From JAVBRU01 sp031547595 (GTDB lineage Bacteria; Bacillota; Clostridia; Christensenellales; Aristaeellaceae), in assembly GCA_031547595.1 (NCBI GenBank), contig JAVBRU010000025.1:1-35132 (forward strand): a stretch of 35,132 nt of DNA, written 5' to 3'. The translations under genes were made by a program, and so were the position numbers. The stretch's first letter is position 1. Each line of letters opens with the position of its first letter. Below the pieces are notes generated by a model. That model did not search any database and was not told the origin of the DNA. It worked only from the letters and a program-made list of their open reading frames with translations. Of this stretch, positions 15,762 to 23,192 are shown piece after piece.

Positions 15762-16609
15762 CGCCCATGCCTTCGCCCACCCCCACACCGGTAGACGATA
15801 CGCTGCAATTGCTGAACGACACCCTCACCTGGGCGCAGCGCTTAGCCCAGCAATTGCCCACCATCCTCACCCGGCTGGCGCTGGCGGCGGGGCTGGTGCT
15901 GCTGGGTGTTTTGGTGATACGCCTCGGGCGGCGGGTGATCAACGCGTCCTTCCGCCGCAAGCATGTGGTGGGCAACACCAAAGAGAGCGAGACCATGCGC
16001 ACGCTGCTGATCAGCGTGTTCAATTATATCATGTATTTTGCCATCCTGCTGACGGCGCTGAGCATGCTGGGCATTGATGTGTCCTCTATCCTCACCGTTG
16101 CCGGGGTGGGCGGCATCGCCATCGGCTTTGGCGCACAGACGCTGGTCAAAGACATTATATCCGGCTTTTTCCTGTGGATTGAAGACCGCTTAAAGGTGGG
16201 CGATGTGGTCACAGTGGGCGGGCAGACTGGTACGGTGGAGGGCGTGGCGCTGCGCACCACAGTGCTTCGCGGCACCAACGGCAATCTGTTTGTGATCCCC
16301 AACGGCGATATTCGCACCGTCATCAATATGTCCCGCGATTACCGCAATGCGTTGGTGGATATCACCATCGCGCACGGCCAGGATTTCAAAAAAACTATGG
16401 AGTTTTTGCAGGAGGAAATGGACGCCCTGCATGACCGGCTGGAGATTGGCGACGAGGCGCCGCAGGTGCTGGGCATTATCAGTATAGACGGACGCGCGGC
16501 CACGGTGCGCATAGAATGCAAGTGTGATATTTTGCGCTGCCACGCGCTGGAGCGGGAGATTCGCTTGGCCGCGTTATCGCGTATGACTGCTGAAAATGTC
16601 AGGCCCTAG
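15758..16609 (+). CDS. mscS: MscS-type mechanosensitive channel
   Basis: 283 residues. A short Thr/Pro-rich N-terminus precedes three membrane helices (about 35-55, 80-103, 105-140). The pore-lining helix shows the MscS Gly/Ala pattern (GVGGIAIGFGAQTLVKD) and is followed by the beta domain (GDVVTVGGQTGTVEGVALRTTVLR, then IPNGDIRTVIN) and a short C-terminal alpha/beta part. Opens under membrane tension to release solutes on osmotic downshock. The size is that of small MscS/YkuT proteins. The stop codon TAG lies within the first four bases of palindromic element C, so the present C-terminus may have been set by insertion of that element. Confidence 0.95.
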   Translation: MTPMPSPTPTPVDDTLQLLNDTLTWAQRLAQQLPTILTRLALAAGLVLLGVLVIRLGRRVINASFRRKHVVGNTKESETMRTLLISVFNYIMYFAILLTALSMLGIDVSSILTVAGVGGIAIGFGAQTLVKDIISGFFLWIEDRLKVGDVVTVGGQTGTVEGVALRTTVLRGTNGNLFVIPNGDIRTVINMSRDYRNALVDITIAHGQDFKKTMEFLQEEMDALHDRLEIGDEAPQVLGIISIDGRAATVRIECKCDILRCHALEREIRLAALSRMTAENVRP

Positions 16610-16771
16610 TGCTCTGGCACAACTGGTTTTTAGTTTTGGGCTGGTATTTTCCCGCCAGCCAGCGTCGTCCTTCAGTCAACGTAGCTGCCGGCTACGCCCC
16701 CTTCCGGTGCCTTGCCTGGTGGAAAAATTGCTTACCCGTAATCGTAAAATCCAATTGTGTCAGAGTACTAG
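16606..16771. repeat. Long imperfect palindrome (MITE-like), element C
   Basis: The ends are CTAGTGCTCTGGCACAACTGG and its imperfect inverse CCAATTGTGTCAGAGTACTAG, giving terminal inverted repeats of about 21 bases with three or four mismatches. The arms continue imperfectly inward to a central CGTAGC-TGCCG-GCTACG (16680-16696). The length is 166 bases. No protein-coding potential. It shares its size, TTTT(G/C)CC(C/G) arm block and GTAGC/GCTAC core with element A. It sits between mscS and the acetyltransferase gene and could also act as an RNA hairpin. Confidence 0.7.
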
Positions 16772-16839
16772 AATAATTTACAACAGGCTGAGAAAAATGT
16801 GATATACTATGTTCATTGCCTGAGAGGAGCCTAAAACCG

Positions 16840-17364
16840 ATGTATGAAGGACAGTTGGTGCGCCTGCGTGCGCTGGAGCGGGAGGATGTGATGCCTTCCC
16901 ACTCGTTTGTCAACGTATATGAAACCATGCGCGGGGTGAGCAGCGGCATGCTTTATCCCTCGTCCATGGAGGACGAGGCGCGCTGGGTGGATAACCAAAG
17001 CAGCTACACAAGGGGCGAGTATCAGTTTGCCATTGATATGCTGGAGGGGCAGTTCATCGGCCGCTGCGGGTTTATCCGCGTGGATTGGAAGAACCGCCTG
17101 GCCGAGCTGGGCATTTTGATTGGCGCTGCGCCCGCGCGCGGCAAGGGCTATGGCACGGACGCCGTGAATGTGCTGTGCAAGTTTGGGTTTGAAGAATTGA
17201 ACCTGCACAAAATCAAGGTGTCTGTTTTTGATTTCAACCACGCCGCCATCCGCTGCTATGAAAAATGCGGCTTTGTGCACGAGGGGCTGCTCAAAAACGA
17301 GCTGTTCCGTGAGGGCAAGTATCACGATGTGGTGGAGATGGGGCTGTTCACCCCGTTCGCATGA
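16840..17364 (+). CDS. GNAT acetyltransferase, RimJ/RimL-like
   Basis: 174 residues. Opens MYEGQLVRLRALEREDV, the usual RimJ/RimL-type start; the acetyl-CoA pyrophosphate-binding motif is ARGKGYGTDA (about residues 101-110), followed by LNLHKIKVSVFDFN, AAIRCYEKCGFVHEG and a final EMGLF. It would acetylate an amino group on a protein N-terminus or small molecule; the substrate is unknown. Start ATG 16840 follows GAGAGGAG. A TATACT at about 16803 may be its -10 but no convincing -35 was found. The stop overlaps the start of the first PIG-L gene by four bases (ATGA), so the three genes to 19734 probably form one operon. Confidence 0.9.
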   Translation: MYEGQLVRLRALEREDVMPSHSFVNVYETMRGVSSGMLYPSSMEDEARWVDNQSSYTRGEYQFAIDMLEGQFIGRCGFIRVDWKNRLAELGILIGAAPARGKGYGTDAVNVLCKFGFEELNLHKIKVSVFDFNHAAIRCYEKCGFVHEGLLKNELFREGKYHDVVEMGLFTPFA

Positions 17365-18533
17365 AAAGGTTTTTGCTTTTGCTGCTCCTGCTGTGCGCAC
17401 TGCCATTGCTGGCACAGGCCGAGGCGCAGGATATCACAGCGCAGTGCACACTGCGGCTGTCGGCGCGCCCTGTGGAGCGCAATTATCTGCTGGATGACGA
17501 CCGCAGCACCTACTGGCGCGCGGAGCGCAAGGGCTGGGTGGAGGTCACAACCCCTGAGGATGGGCCCTGCTATGGCGTCTACATTACCTGGAGCCAGAAG
17601 CGCGTGGACTGGGAGGTGCAGGCGCAGGACGAAACGGGCAAGTGGCAGCGCGTATATCACACCGACGAGTGGTATCACAACCAGTTTGTGCCGCTGGACG
17701 GGCTGACATGCTTCCGTATCCAATCGCTGTCCACAGACCCGGAGCTGGATATGTGTCTGGCGCAGCTGCGGCTGTTTGGCGAAGGGGAGCTGCCCAATTG
17801 GGTGCAGCTTTGGAAGCCCATGGACGGCAAGGCGGACATCATGGTGCTTGTCGCGCATGGGGACGACGAGCTGCTCTTTATGGGCGGCACCATCCCGTAC
17901 TACGTGAACGCGCGGGGCAAAAAGGTGATTGTGGTCTATTTGGCCAACATGTTTACCTACCGCACCTACGAGCTGCTCAGCGGCCTGTGGTACTGCGGCG
18001 TGCGCTATTATCCGGAGCTTGCCCCCGGCAACTTCAAAGACGTTATGGGTAGCTCTATACAGGAGCTTCTCTCCGTCTGGGGCGAAGACAAGCTGTACGG
18101 CCGCATCACCGAGCTGATCCGCAAATACCAGCCCGATGTGATTGTCACCCACGATGTGAAGGGTGAGTATGGCCATGTGGCGCACCGCACGGCGGCGGCG
18201 GCGGTCAAAAAATGCATTTTCTATGCCGCGGACGCCGGCAAGTATCCCGCCAGCGCCACCGCATATGGCCTGTGGCAGGTCAAAAAAACCTATCTGCATC
18301 TGCTGGCCGACAATCCCATTGTGATGGACTGGCGCGTGCCGCTGCCAGGCTATGACGGGCTGACCGCCTTTGAAGTCACCGAAAAAGCATTTGAGCTGCA
18401 CGAGACGCAGTTTCGTGGCACGCCCTACCGCGTGGAGGATTTTGGCCCCTATGATAACCGCTTGTTTGGCCTGTTCCACTCCACCGTGGGCGAGGATATA
18501 CTGAAAAACGATTTCTTAGAGAACATCGAGTAA
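17361..18533 (+). CDS. Secreted PIG-L/LmbE-type deacetylase, paralogue 1
   Basis: 390 residues with a signal peptide (1-20). Residues 25-140 look like a beta-sandwich domain of the F5/8 type C (discoidin) kind, with paired Cys29 and Cys70 as possible disulfide partners. The PIG-L domain begins at about 157: AHGDDE at 165-170 is the metal/catalytic motif (usually AHPDDE), GG follows at 175-176, and THDVKGEYGHVAH supplies His272 and His275. Family members use zinc to remove acetyl groups from N-acetylglucosaminyl substrates. The replacement of the motif Pro by Gly is unusual; the ligands themselves are intact. It is translationally coupled to the GNAT gene and followed by a close paralogue. Confidence 0.85.
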   Translation: MKRFLLLLLLLCALPLLAQAEAQDITAQCTLRLSARPVERNYLLDDDRSTYWRAERKGWVEVTTPEDGPCYGVYITWSQKRVDWEVQAQDETGKWQRVYHTDEWYHNQFVPLDGLTCFRIQSLSTDPELDMCLAQLRLFGEGELPNWVQLWKPMDGKADIMVLVAHGDDELLFMGGTIPYYVNARGKKVIVVYLANMFTYRTYELLSGLWYCGVRYYPELAPGNFKDVMGSSIQELLSVWGEDKLYGRITELIRKYQPDVIVTHDVKGEYGHVAHRTAAAAVKKCIFYAADAGKYPASATAYGLWQVKKTYLHLLADNPIVMDWRVPLPGYDGLTAFEVTEKAFELHETQFRGTPYRVEDFGPYDNRLFGLFHSTVGEDILKNDFLENIE

Positions 18534-18549
18534 GTGAGATGATTTACGG

Positions 18550-19734
18550 ATGAAAAAGTTTTTGTGGGTGCTGCTGCTGGTGTGCGCATTGCCGCTTTGC
18601 GCGCTGGCACAGGACGGCGAAGCACCCGAAATCACAGCCAAATGCACCCTCAAGCTGTCCATCTGCCGCAATCTCAAAAGCAACCTGACCGATGGCATGA
18701 TGAGCACCATGTGGTGCGGCGAAAACAAGGGCTGGCTGGAGGTCACCACCCCGGCGGGCACCCCCTGTTATGGCATGTATATCAATTGGGGCAAAGTGCT
18801 CACCGAGTGGGAAATCCAGACCCAGGACGATAACGGCAAGTGGCAGCGCTTTTATTATACCGACGAGCGCTACTACAACCAGTACATCCCCCTTGAGGGC
18901 GGGCTGACGCATTTTCGCATTCAATCGTTGGCCACCGGCAACGAGCCTGTGATGACCATTGCCGAAATCCGCCTCCTTGGCGAAGGCTTTATACCCGATT
19001 GGGTGCAGCTGTGGCAGCCCTTTGAGGGCAAGGCGGACATCATGGTGCTGGTCGCGCATGCGGATGACGAGCTGCTCTTTATGGGTGGCACCATCCCTTA
19101 TTACACAGCTGAGCGCGGCAAAAAAGTGATTGTAGTCTATCTTGCCTACATGCCCTCCAACCGCAATACCGAGCTTTTGAACGCCCTGTGGTACTGCGGC
19201 GTGCGCGGGTATCCGGAGCTTGCGCCCCGCAGCTTCAAAGACGTCTCTCCCTCCACCATGAAAAGCGTGCTCACCACCTGGGGCGAGGACAAGCTTTACG
19301 CCCGCATTACCGAGTTGATCCGCAAGTATCAGCCCGATGTGCTGGTCACCCACGATGTGAAGGGCGAGTATGGCCACGCCGCGCACAAGGCGGCATCCTA
19401 CGCCGTGCAGCGCTGCATCGAGTATGCCGCTATACAGGCGAAGTACCCGCAGTCTGCCGCGTCGTATGGCACCTGGCAGGTCAAAAAGACCTACCTGCAC
19501 CTCCTGCCCGATAACCCCATCCGTATGGATTGGCGACAGCCCTTGGACGCCTTTGACGGCTTGACTGCCTTTGAGGTGACTGAGAATGCCTTCAAGATGC
19601 ACCGCAGCCAATACGCCGGCGGCAAATGGAAAGTGCAGGATGATGGCCCCTATGATAACAGCTTGTTTGGTTTGTTCTTCTCCACCGTGGGCGAGGATGT
19701 GCTGAGGAATGACTTCTTGGAGCATTTGGAGTAG
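18550..19734 (+). CDS. Secreted PIG-L/LmbE-type deacetylase, paralogue 2
   Basis: 394 residues; same plan as its upstream neighbour and clearly a tandem duplicate (most residues of the catalytic core are identical). Signal peptide 1-20, discoidin-like domain 27-145, PIG-L domain from about 160. The metal motif is AHADDE (169-174) with Ala in place of Pro; THDVKGEYGHAAH supplies His276 and His279. Both paralogues end with the same block (STVGEDxLxNDFLE). Predicted extracellular, acting on N-acetylated sugars of the wall, exopolysaccharide or diet glycans (inference). The spacer between the genes is only 16 bases, and the ATG lacks a strong ribosome binding site (GAGATGA at about 18536). Confidence 0.85.
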   Translation: MKKFLWVLLLVCALPLCALAQDGEAPEITAKCTLKLSICRNLKSNLTDGMMSTMWCGENKGWLEVTTPAGTPCYGMYINWGKVLTEWEIQTQDDNGKWQRFYYTDERYYNQYIPLEGGLTHFRIQSLATGNEPVMTIAEIRLLGEGFIPDWVQLWQPFEGKADIMVLVAHADDELLFMGGTIPYYTAERGKKVIVVYLAYMPSNRNTELLNALWYCGVRGYPELAPRSFKDVSPSTMKSVLTTWGEDKLYARITELIRKYQPDVLVTHDVKGEYGHAAHKAASYAVQRCIEYAAIQAKYPQSAASYGTWQVKKTYLHLLPDNPIRMDWRQPLDAFDGLTAFEVTENAFKMHRSQYAGGKWKVQDDGPYDNSLFGLFFSTVGEDVLRNDFLEHLE

Positions 19735-19736
19735 GG

Positions 19737-19780
19737 GGATGGGGTTACGCGGTGGGCCGCTCGCCCCCCGAAACCTCTTC
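19737..19780. repeat. Second copy of the GC-rich repeat, inverted relative to 2391-2429
   Basis: The minus-strand reading contains GGTTTCGGGGGGCGAGCGGC, then CCACCGCGTAACCCC; the copy at 2391-2429 reads GGGTTCGGGGGGCGAGTAGC, then CCACCGCGTATCCCC. The two agree at most positions over about 40 bases. It lies directly after the second PIG-L gene and before the leftward XRE gene, a position that suits a terminator. It is followed to about 19848 by sequence with no recognised gene. Confidence 0.6.
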
Positions 19781-19848
19781 CACCTTAATCGTCGCGCTGC
19801 TTCGCTGCCGCTTGCATCGCTCGTTTCGGTGTCCGACTTCGAATCGCT

Positions 19849-20130
19849 TCATCCGCCACTGCCTGCACATCGCATTGCTGTTCCCGGACAAAAGCTGCGT
19901 TCCTGGGTCAGTCCCGCCAAGTAGTCCAGGCTGGTGTTGTAAAACTGCGCAAGTAGCACAGTTTGTGCAATGGAGGGGCTCTTTTCGCCCTCCTCCAGGC
20001 GGATGTACGCTGTTGGGGTCAGGCCGATGTGGTCTGCAACTTCTGCCGGAGAATAATCGGCTTCCAGGCGCAACTTTTTAATTCGCGGATAGTATTTGAT
20101 TGCTTTTTCGGAAATTTTTATTTTAGTCAC
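19849..20130 (-). CDS. XRE-family helix-turn-helix regulator (leftward)
   Basis: 93 residues. The HTH_XRE domain spans about residues 15-70 (RIKKLRLEADYSPAEVADHI, then GLTPTAYIRLEEGEKSPSI, then LAQFYNTSLDYLAGLT). It is a DNA-binding repressor type of small size. The start is a GTG at 20130 with only a weak AAAGG in front. The last 15 or so residues (from SFCPGT) are not typical of the family and read into the sequence next to the GC-rich repeat; the end may have been altered by that sequence. It is divergent from a second XRE gene, with a promoter and operator-like site between them. Confidence 0.85.
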   Translation of the reverse strand: MTKIKISEKAIKYYPRIKKLRLEADYSPAEVADHIGLTPTAYIRLEEGEKSPSIAQTVLLAQFYNTSLDYLAGLTQERSFCPGTAMRCAGSGG

Positions 20131-20149
20131 AGCCTTTCTTCACACGTTA

Positions 20150-20192
20150 GGTGGATATATTCAACTATAACACGTTTTACCTAGTGGGACAA
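20150..20192 (-). promoter_or_regulatory. Promoter and operator-like site of the leftward XRE gene
   Basis: On the minus strand TTGTCC (20187-20192) and TATAGT (20164-20169) are 17 bases apart. Immediately downstream of the -10 lies the site GGTGGATATATTCAAC (20150-20165), whose core resembles the site at 20230-20245. Confidence 0.6.
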
Positions 20193-20220
20193 ATCCCTCT
20201 GCTAAATTTACCTTACCGTT

Positions 20221-20245
20221 TACAATAGGGTGGGATATATCCTAC
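20221..20245 (+). promoter_or_regulatory. Possible -10 and palindromic operator of the rightward XRE gene
   Basis: TACAAT (20221-20226) may be a -10; no good -35 was seen. GTGGGATATATCCTAC (20230-20245) is a 16-base palindrome with one mismatched pair, and shares the GGATATATYC core with 20150-20165. A regulator bound here would cover the transcription start. Confidence 0.5.
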
Positions 20246-20264
20246 GCGAAATGAGGGAAAGGCA

Positions 20265-20506
20265 ATGACACTGAAAGAAGCTGTGGCAGTACGTATTAAT
20301 CAACTATGTGAAGAACACGAAATAACGGTTTATGCGCTGGCAATTCGATCAGGCATTGATAAATCTACCCTCTATAGTATTTTAGGCAATAAAAGCAACA
20401 GCCCGGAAATAGCGACGATAAAGAAAATTTGCGATGGATTGGATATAACATTGGGGAATTCTTTAGCACGGCAGAGTTTGATGGGCTTGAACAAGAGTTG
20501 AAGTAA
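20265..20506 (+). pseudogene. XRE-family regulator with a one-base frameshift near its end
   Basis: The ORF from ATG 20265 encodes a compact XRE protein (residues 1-65, with HEITVYALAIRSGIDKSTLY, then PEIATIKKICDGLDITLG). In frame, the end reads NSLARQSLMGLNKS and stops at 20501. If one extra base is placed in the G run at 20453-20456, the same DNA reads GEFFSTAEFDGLEQELK and stops at 20504-20506, which is the family's usual ending. So one G has been lost in the organism or in the assembly. The HTH itself is intact and the truncated product may still bind DNA. The ribosome binding site is GAGGGAAAGG. The gene is divergent from the XRE gene at 19849-20130. Confidence 0.75.
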
Positions 20507-20529
20507 GTTCAGTAGCCAATAAGGTTATT

Positions 20530-20596
20530 AAAAATCCCCTCCTGGTTTGGCTTGTTGCGCACCTCACAAGAGGAAAACAAGCCAACCAAGAGGGGA
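20530..20596 (-). terminator. Strong hairpin terminator of the leftward NlpC/P60-like gene
   Basis: An inverted repeat of about 21 bases (TCCCCTCCTGGTTTGGCTTG at 20535-20554 against its partner at 20576-20596, with few mismatches) is followed, on the minus strand, by TTTTT (20530-20534). It terminates the gene ending at 20665; its stem is much longer than usual. Confidence 0.85.
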
Positions 20597-20664
20597 GTTT
20601 CGCATATCTTACGCATTTGCTGCTATGGAAGTGAACCAAATGACATTACCCGGTATCCTGTTCC

Positions 20665-21504
20665 TCACAGCACCATGCGGTACCACACGAACGATGTGCA
20701 CGCGGGCAAATCCCAAATGGTCAGCAGGTAGTCGCCGATATAGAAGCCAGCGTAGTCCTTGTTCTGCACGTTTAGCTGCACAGGGGCGTCTTTCATGGGC
20801 ACGCCAATGATGCTGACGCACACGCCGCCGTTGGTGGTGTTGGCTTTCAGGCCCTTTTCGGCGATATACTGGGTGAAGCGTTCGCCATAGAAGGGGTTTG
20901 GCCCGCAGTGAATGACCAACGCATAGTTGAGGTAGGGGGCGAGCTCGGGCACTTCCTCGGCAGTGAAGCCATAATCGGCCAGTGTGCCCATAAAGATCAT
21001 GATATGGCGGCCCTTGGTTTTGCCCACCAGCAGATCGCCCACACGCAGGTTCTCGGCCAGCTGATCGTAGGGGGGCATTTCCTTGCCCTTGCGGTGGCTA
21101 TACACATGGTTTTTGCCGTATTGGCCATAGTTGAGGATAAGGTTGCTAAGGGTGTCATGCTCTGGCAGGCCGTTATCGGTGTACACCCAGCGGGTGAAGC
21201 CTACGCAGTCGAACCCGCCCACATAGCTGGTGCCCACACGGAAGAAGCCCGTGGGCTCTGCGCCGACCTTCACTTTGTAGAGGTTTTCTACCTTCTGGCC
21301 GCCAAAGAAATAGGGGACGCCCAGCTCGTACTTGGCTTCGATATTGGCACCGGTGATCTCGTTATAGCGTTCCAGAAAGATGTTCCCTTGCTCAATCATG
21401 CTGAAAGCGGAATCAAGGAAGCCGTTTCTTTCCACCTCGGCTTGTGCGCTTGTGAGGCCAAGCAGAGTCAGAACCACCAAGACCAGGGCAATGCAACGTT
21501 TCAT
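20665..21504 (-). CDS. Secreted NlpC/P60-like cysteine hydrolase
   Basis: 279 residues with a signal peptide (1-22). The catalytic Cys is Cys100 in GGFDCVGFTRWVY; the His is His167 in GDLLVGKTKGRHIMIFMG; His199 (ALVIHCG) may complete the site. The order Cys-His-His and the GD(L/V)L..H.MI pattern are those of NlpC/P60 and CHAP-like enzymes that cleave peptidoglycan stem peptides or amide bonds. Residues 22-95 are an N-terminal helical region with no recognised domain; no SH3 or LysM wall-binding repeats are present. Start ATG 21504 follows AAAGGAGAGG. It is transcribed alone on the minus strand, divergently from pyk. Confidence 0.85.
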   Translation of the reverse strand: MKRCIALVLVVLTLLGLTSAQAEVERNGFLDSAFSMIEQGNIFLERYNEITGANIEAKYELGVPYFFGGQKVENLYKVKVGAEPTGFFRVGTSYVGGFDCVGFTRWVYTDNGLPEHDTLSNLILNYGQYGKNHVYSHRKGKEMPPYDQLAENLRVGDLLVGKTKGRHIMIFMGTLADYGFTAEEVPELAPYLNYALVIHCGPNPFYGERFTQYIAEKGLKANTTNGGVCVSIIGVPMKDAPVQLNVQNKDYAGFYIGDYLLTIWDLPACTSFVWYRMVL

Positions 21505-21572
21505 AGTGACAGTCCTCTCCTTTAAAAGTATCCTTTGTGGATATAACTAAAATGTGAATGCTAACGCAAACC

Positions 21573-21601
21573 ATCATACTCCTTTTGGGCAGGAAAAGCA
21601 A
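21573..21601 (-). promoter_or_regulatory. Sigma-A promoter of the NlpC/P60-like gene
   Basis: On the minus strand, TTGCTT (21596-21601) and TATGAT (21573-21578) are exactly 17 bases apart, about 70 bases upstream of the start codon. Confidence 0.6.
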
Positions 21602-21680
21602 GCTGATCTTTGTTTTACCCATCGATGCTGCACTGGCATTGTTCCAAACTCCGCACTCAAAATCTGTGAAAAACTATATA

Positions 21681-21708
21681 TTGCTTCCTGCCAGAAAGGT
21701 GCTATAAT
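21681..21708 (+). promoter_or_regulatory. Sigma-A promoter of pyk
   Basis: TTGCTT (21681-21686) and a consensus TATAAT (21703-21708) are 16 bases apart, about 50 bases upstream of the pyk ATG. Confidence 0.7.
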
Positions 21709-21755
21709 ATATACTGGGATGATGTGGAGCAATTTTGTAGGGAGGTTATCTCATT

Positions 21756-23192
21756 ATGAGAAGAACCAAGATTGTCTGTACGCTGGGCCCTGCCAGCAAT
21801 AATGAAGCGACCATTGAGGCGATGCTGAAAAGCGGCATGAACGTTGCACGTCTCAATTTTTCTCATGGCACGCATGAAGGCCACAAGCAAACACTGGAGC
21901 TGTTCCGCCAGGTGCGCGACAGGCTGCACTTGCCCGCGGCTGCGCTGCTGGACACCAAGGGCCCGGAAATCCGCACGCTTGATTTCCCGGATGGCCCAGT
22001 GGTGCTGGAAGTGGGCGCTGCCTATACGTTGACCACCGAGGAAGTGCCCGGCGACAACCAGCGCTGCGGCATCACCTATCAGCAATTGCCTGCGCAGCTG
22101 AAGGCGGGGGACACCGTGCTGGTAGACGATGGCCGTGTCGCCATGACGGTGACGGACACCACCGCCACCGAAATTCATTGCACCGTCACCCAGGGCGGCG
22201 CGCTCAACACCCATAAGGGCATCAACATCCCACACGTGTCTTTGGACATGCCCTACATCAGCGCGGCAGACGAGGCCGATCTGCTCTTTGGCATTGAAAA
22301 CGATGTAGACTTTGTGGCTGCGTCCTTTGTGCGCCGCAAGGAAGACGTGATCACGCTGCGCAAGTTCCTCGATTATCACGGCGGCCGCCAGATCAAGATT
22401 ATTTCCAAGATCGAGAATGGCGAGGGCATCGCCAACTTTGACGATATCCTCAAGTATTCGGATGGCATCATGGTCGCCCGCGGCGATATGGGCGTGGAAG
22501 TGGCGTACGAGAAGCTGCCGGGGCTTCAAAAGCGCTTCATCAAGCGCTGCTATTCCTCGGGCAAGATGGCAATCACCGCCACGCAAATGCTGGAATCAAT
22601 GGTCAGCAATCCTTCGCCCACGCGTGCGGAGATCACGGACGTTGCCAACGCCGTGTTTGACGGCACTTCTGCGGTGATGCTCTCCGGCGAGAGCGCAGCT
22701 GGCAAATACCCCGTGCGCGCCGTGCAGGTGATGGCACGCATTGCAGAGCAGGCCGAGCGCGACGCCTTTGAAATGGACTCCTACAAGGGTATGATCTATG
22801 AAAACGACGCCGATGACACCACCAATGCCATCTGCGATGCCGCCTGCACCACCGCGCGCGATGTGCGCGCCAAGGCGATTATTGCCGTCACCAAGTATGG
22901 CCAGACGGCACGGCGTATGTCCAAATTCCGCCCGCACGAGCTGATTGTAGCTGCCACGCCCATTGAAAAGGCGTATCACCAGCTGGCGTTGTCCTGGGGC
23001 GTATACCCTGTGCTGGCGCTTAACCAGACCAGCATTGACGATTTGTTCCGCCATGCCATTGACTGCGCTTTGCAGCAGGATTACGTGGCCGAGGGCGATC
23101 TGGTGGTCATCACCTGCGGCGTGCCGCTGTCTATTTCCGGGCGCACAAACCTGCTGAAGGTGCAGGCCGTCACCCGCAATAACGACACATAA
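21756..23192 (+). CDS. pyk: Pyruvate kinase
   Basis: 478 residues. The N-terminal RRTKIVCTLGPAS and MLKSGMNVARLNFSHGTHEGH blocks, the LLDTKGPEIRT substrate-site block, the B domain (about 70-165), the KIISKIENGEGI catalytic-lysine region, and the GVEVAYEKLPGLQKRFIKRC and MLESMVSNPSPTRAEITDVANAV signatures are all present, followed by the C-terminal regulatory domain. It converts phosphoenolpyruvate and ADP to pyruvate and ATP. It lacks the additional PEP-utiliser C-terminal domain found in Bacillus enzymes, so it is the short form. The ribosome binding site is GGGAGG. DUF523 follows with a one-base overlap (TAATG). Confidence 0.97.
   Translation: MRRTKIVCTLGPASNNEATIEAMLKSGMNVARLNFSHGTHEGHKQTLELFRQVRDRLHLPAAALLDTKGPEIRTLDFPDGPVVLEVGAAYTLTTEEVPGDNQRCGITYQQLPAQLKAGDTVLVDDGRVAMTVTDTTATEIHCTVTQGGALNTHKGINIPHVSLDMPYISAADEADLLFGIENDVDFVAASFVRRKEDVITLRKFLDYHGGRQIKIISKIENGEGIANFDDILKYSDGIMVARGDMGVEVAYEKLPGLQKRFIKRCYSSGKMAITATQMLESMVSNPSPTRAEITDVANAVFDGTSAVMLSGESAAGKYPVRAVQVMARIAEQAERDAFEMDSYKGMIYENDADDTTNAICDAACTTARDVRAKAIIAVTKYGQTARRMSKFRPHELIVAATPIEKAYHQLALSWGVYPVLALNQTSIDDLFRHAIDCALQQDYVAEGDLVVITCGVPLSISGRTNLLKVQAVTRNNDT

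Noticed and set aside
17322..19725. Two long antisense frames (385 and 393 codons) opposite the PIG-L genes
   Set aside because: Their similarity only reflects duplicated plus-strand genes; no start signals and His/Val-rich composition typical of GC-rich shadows.
19849..20506. Prophage or integrative element around the XRE pair
   Set aside because: No integrase, structural, or replication genes and no attachment repeats nearby.
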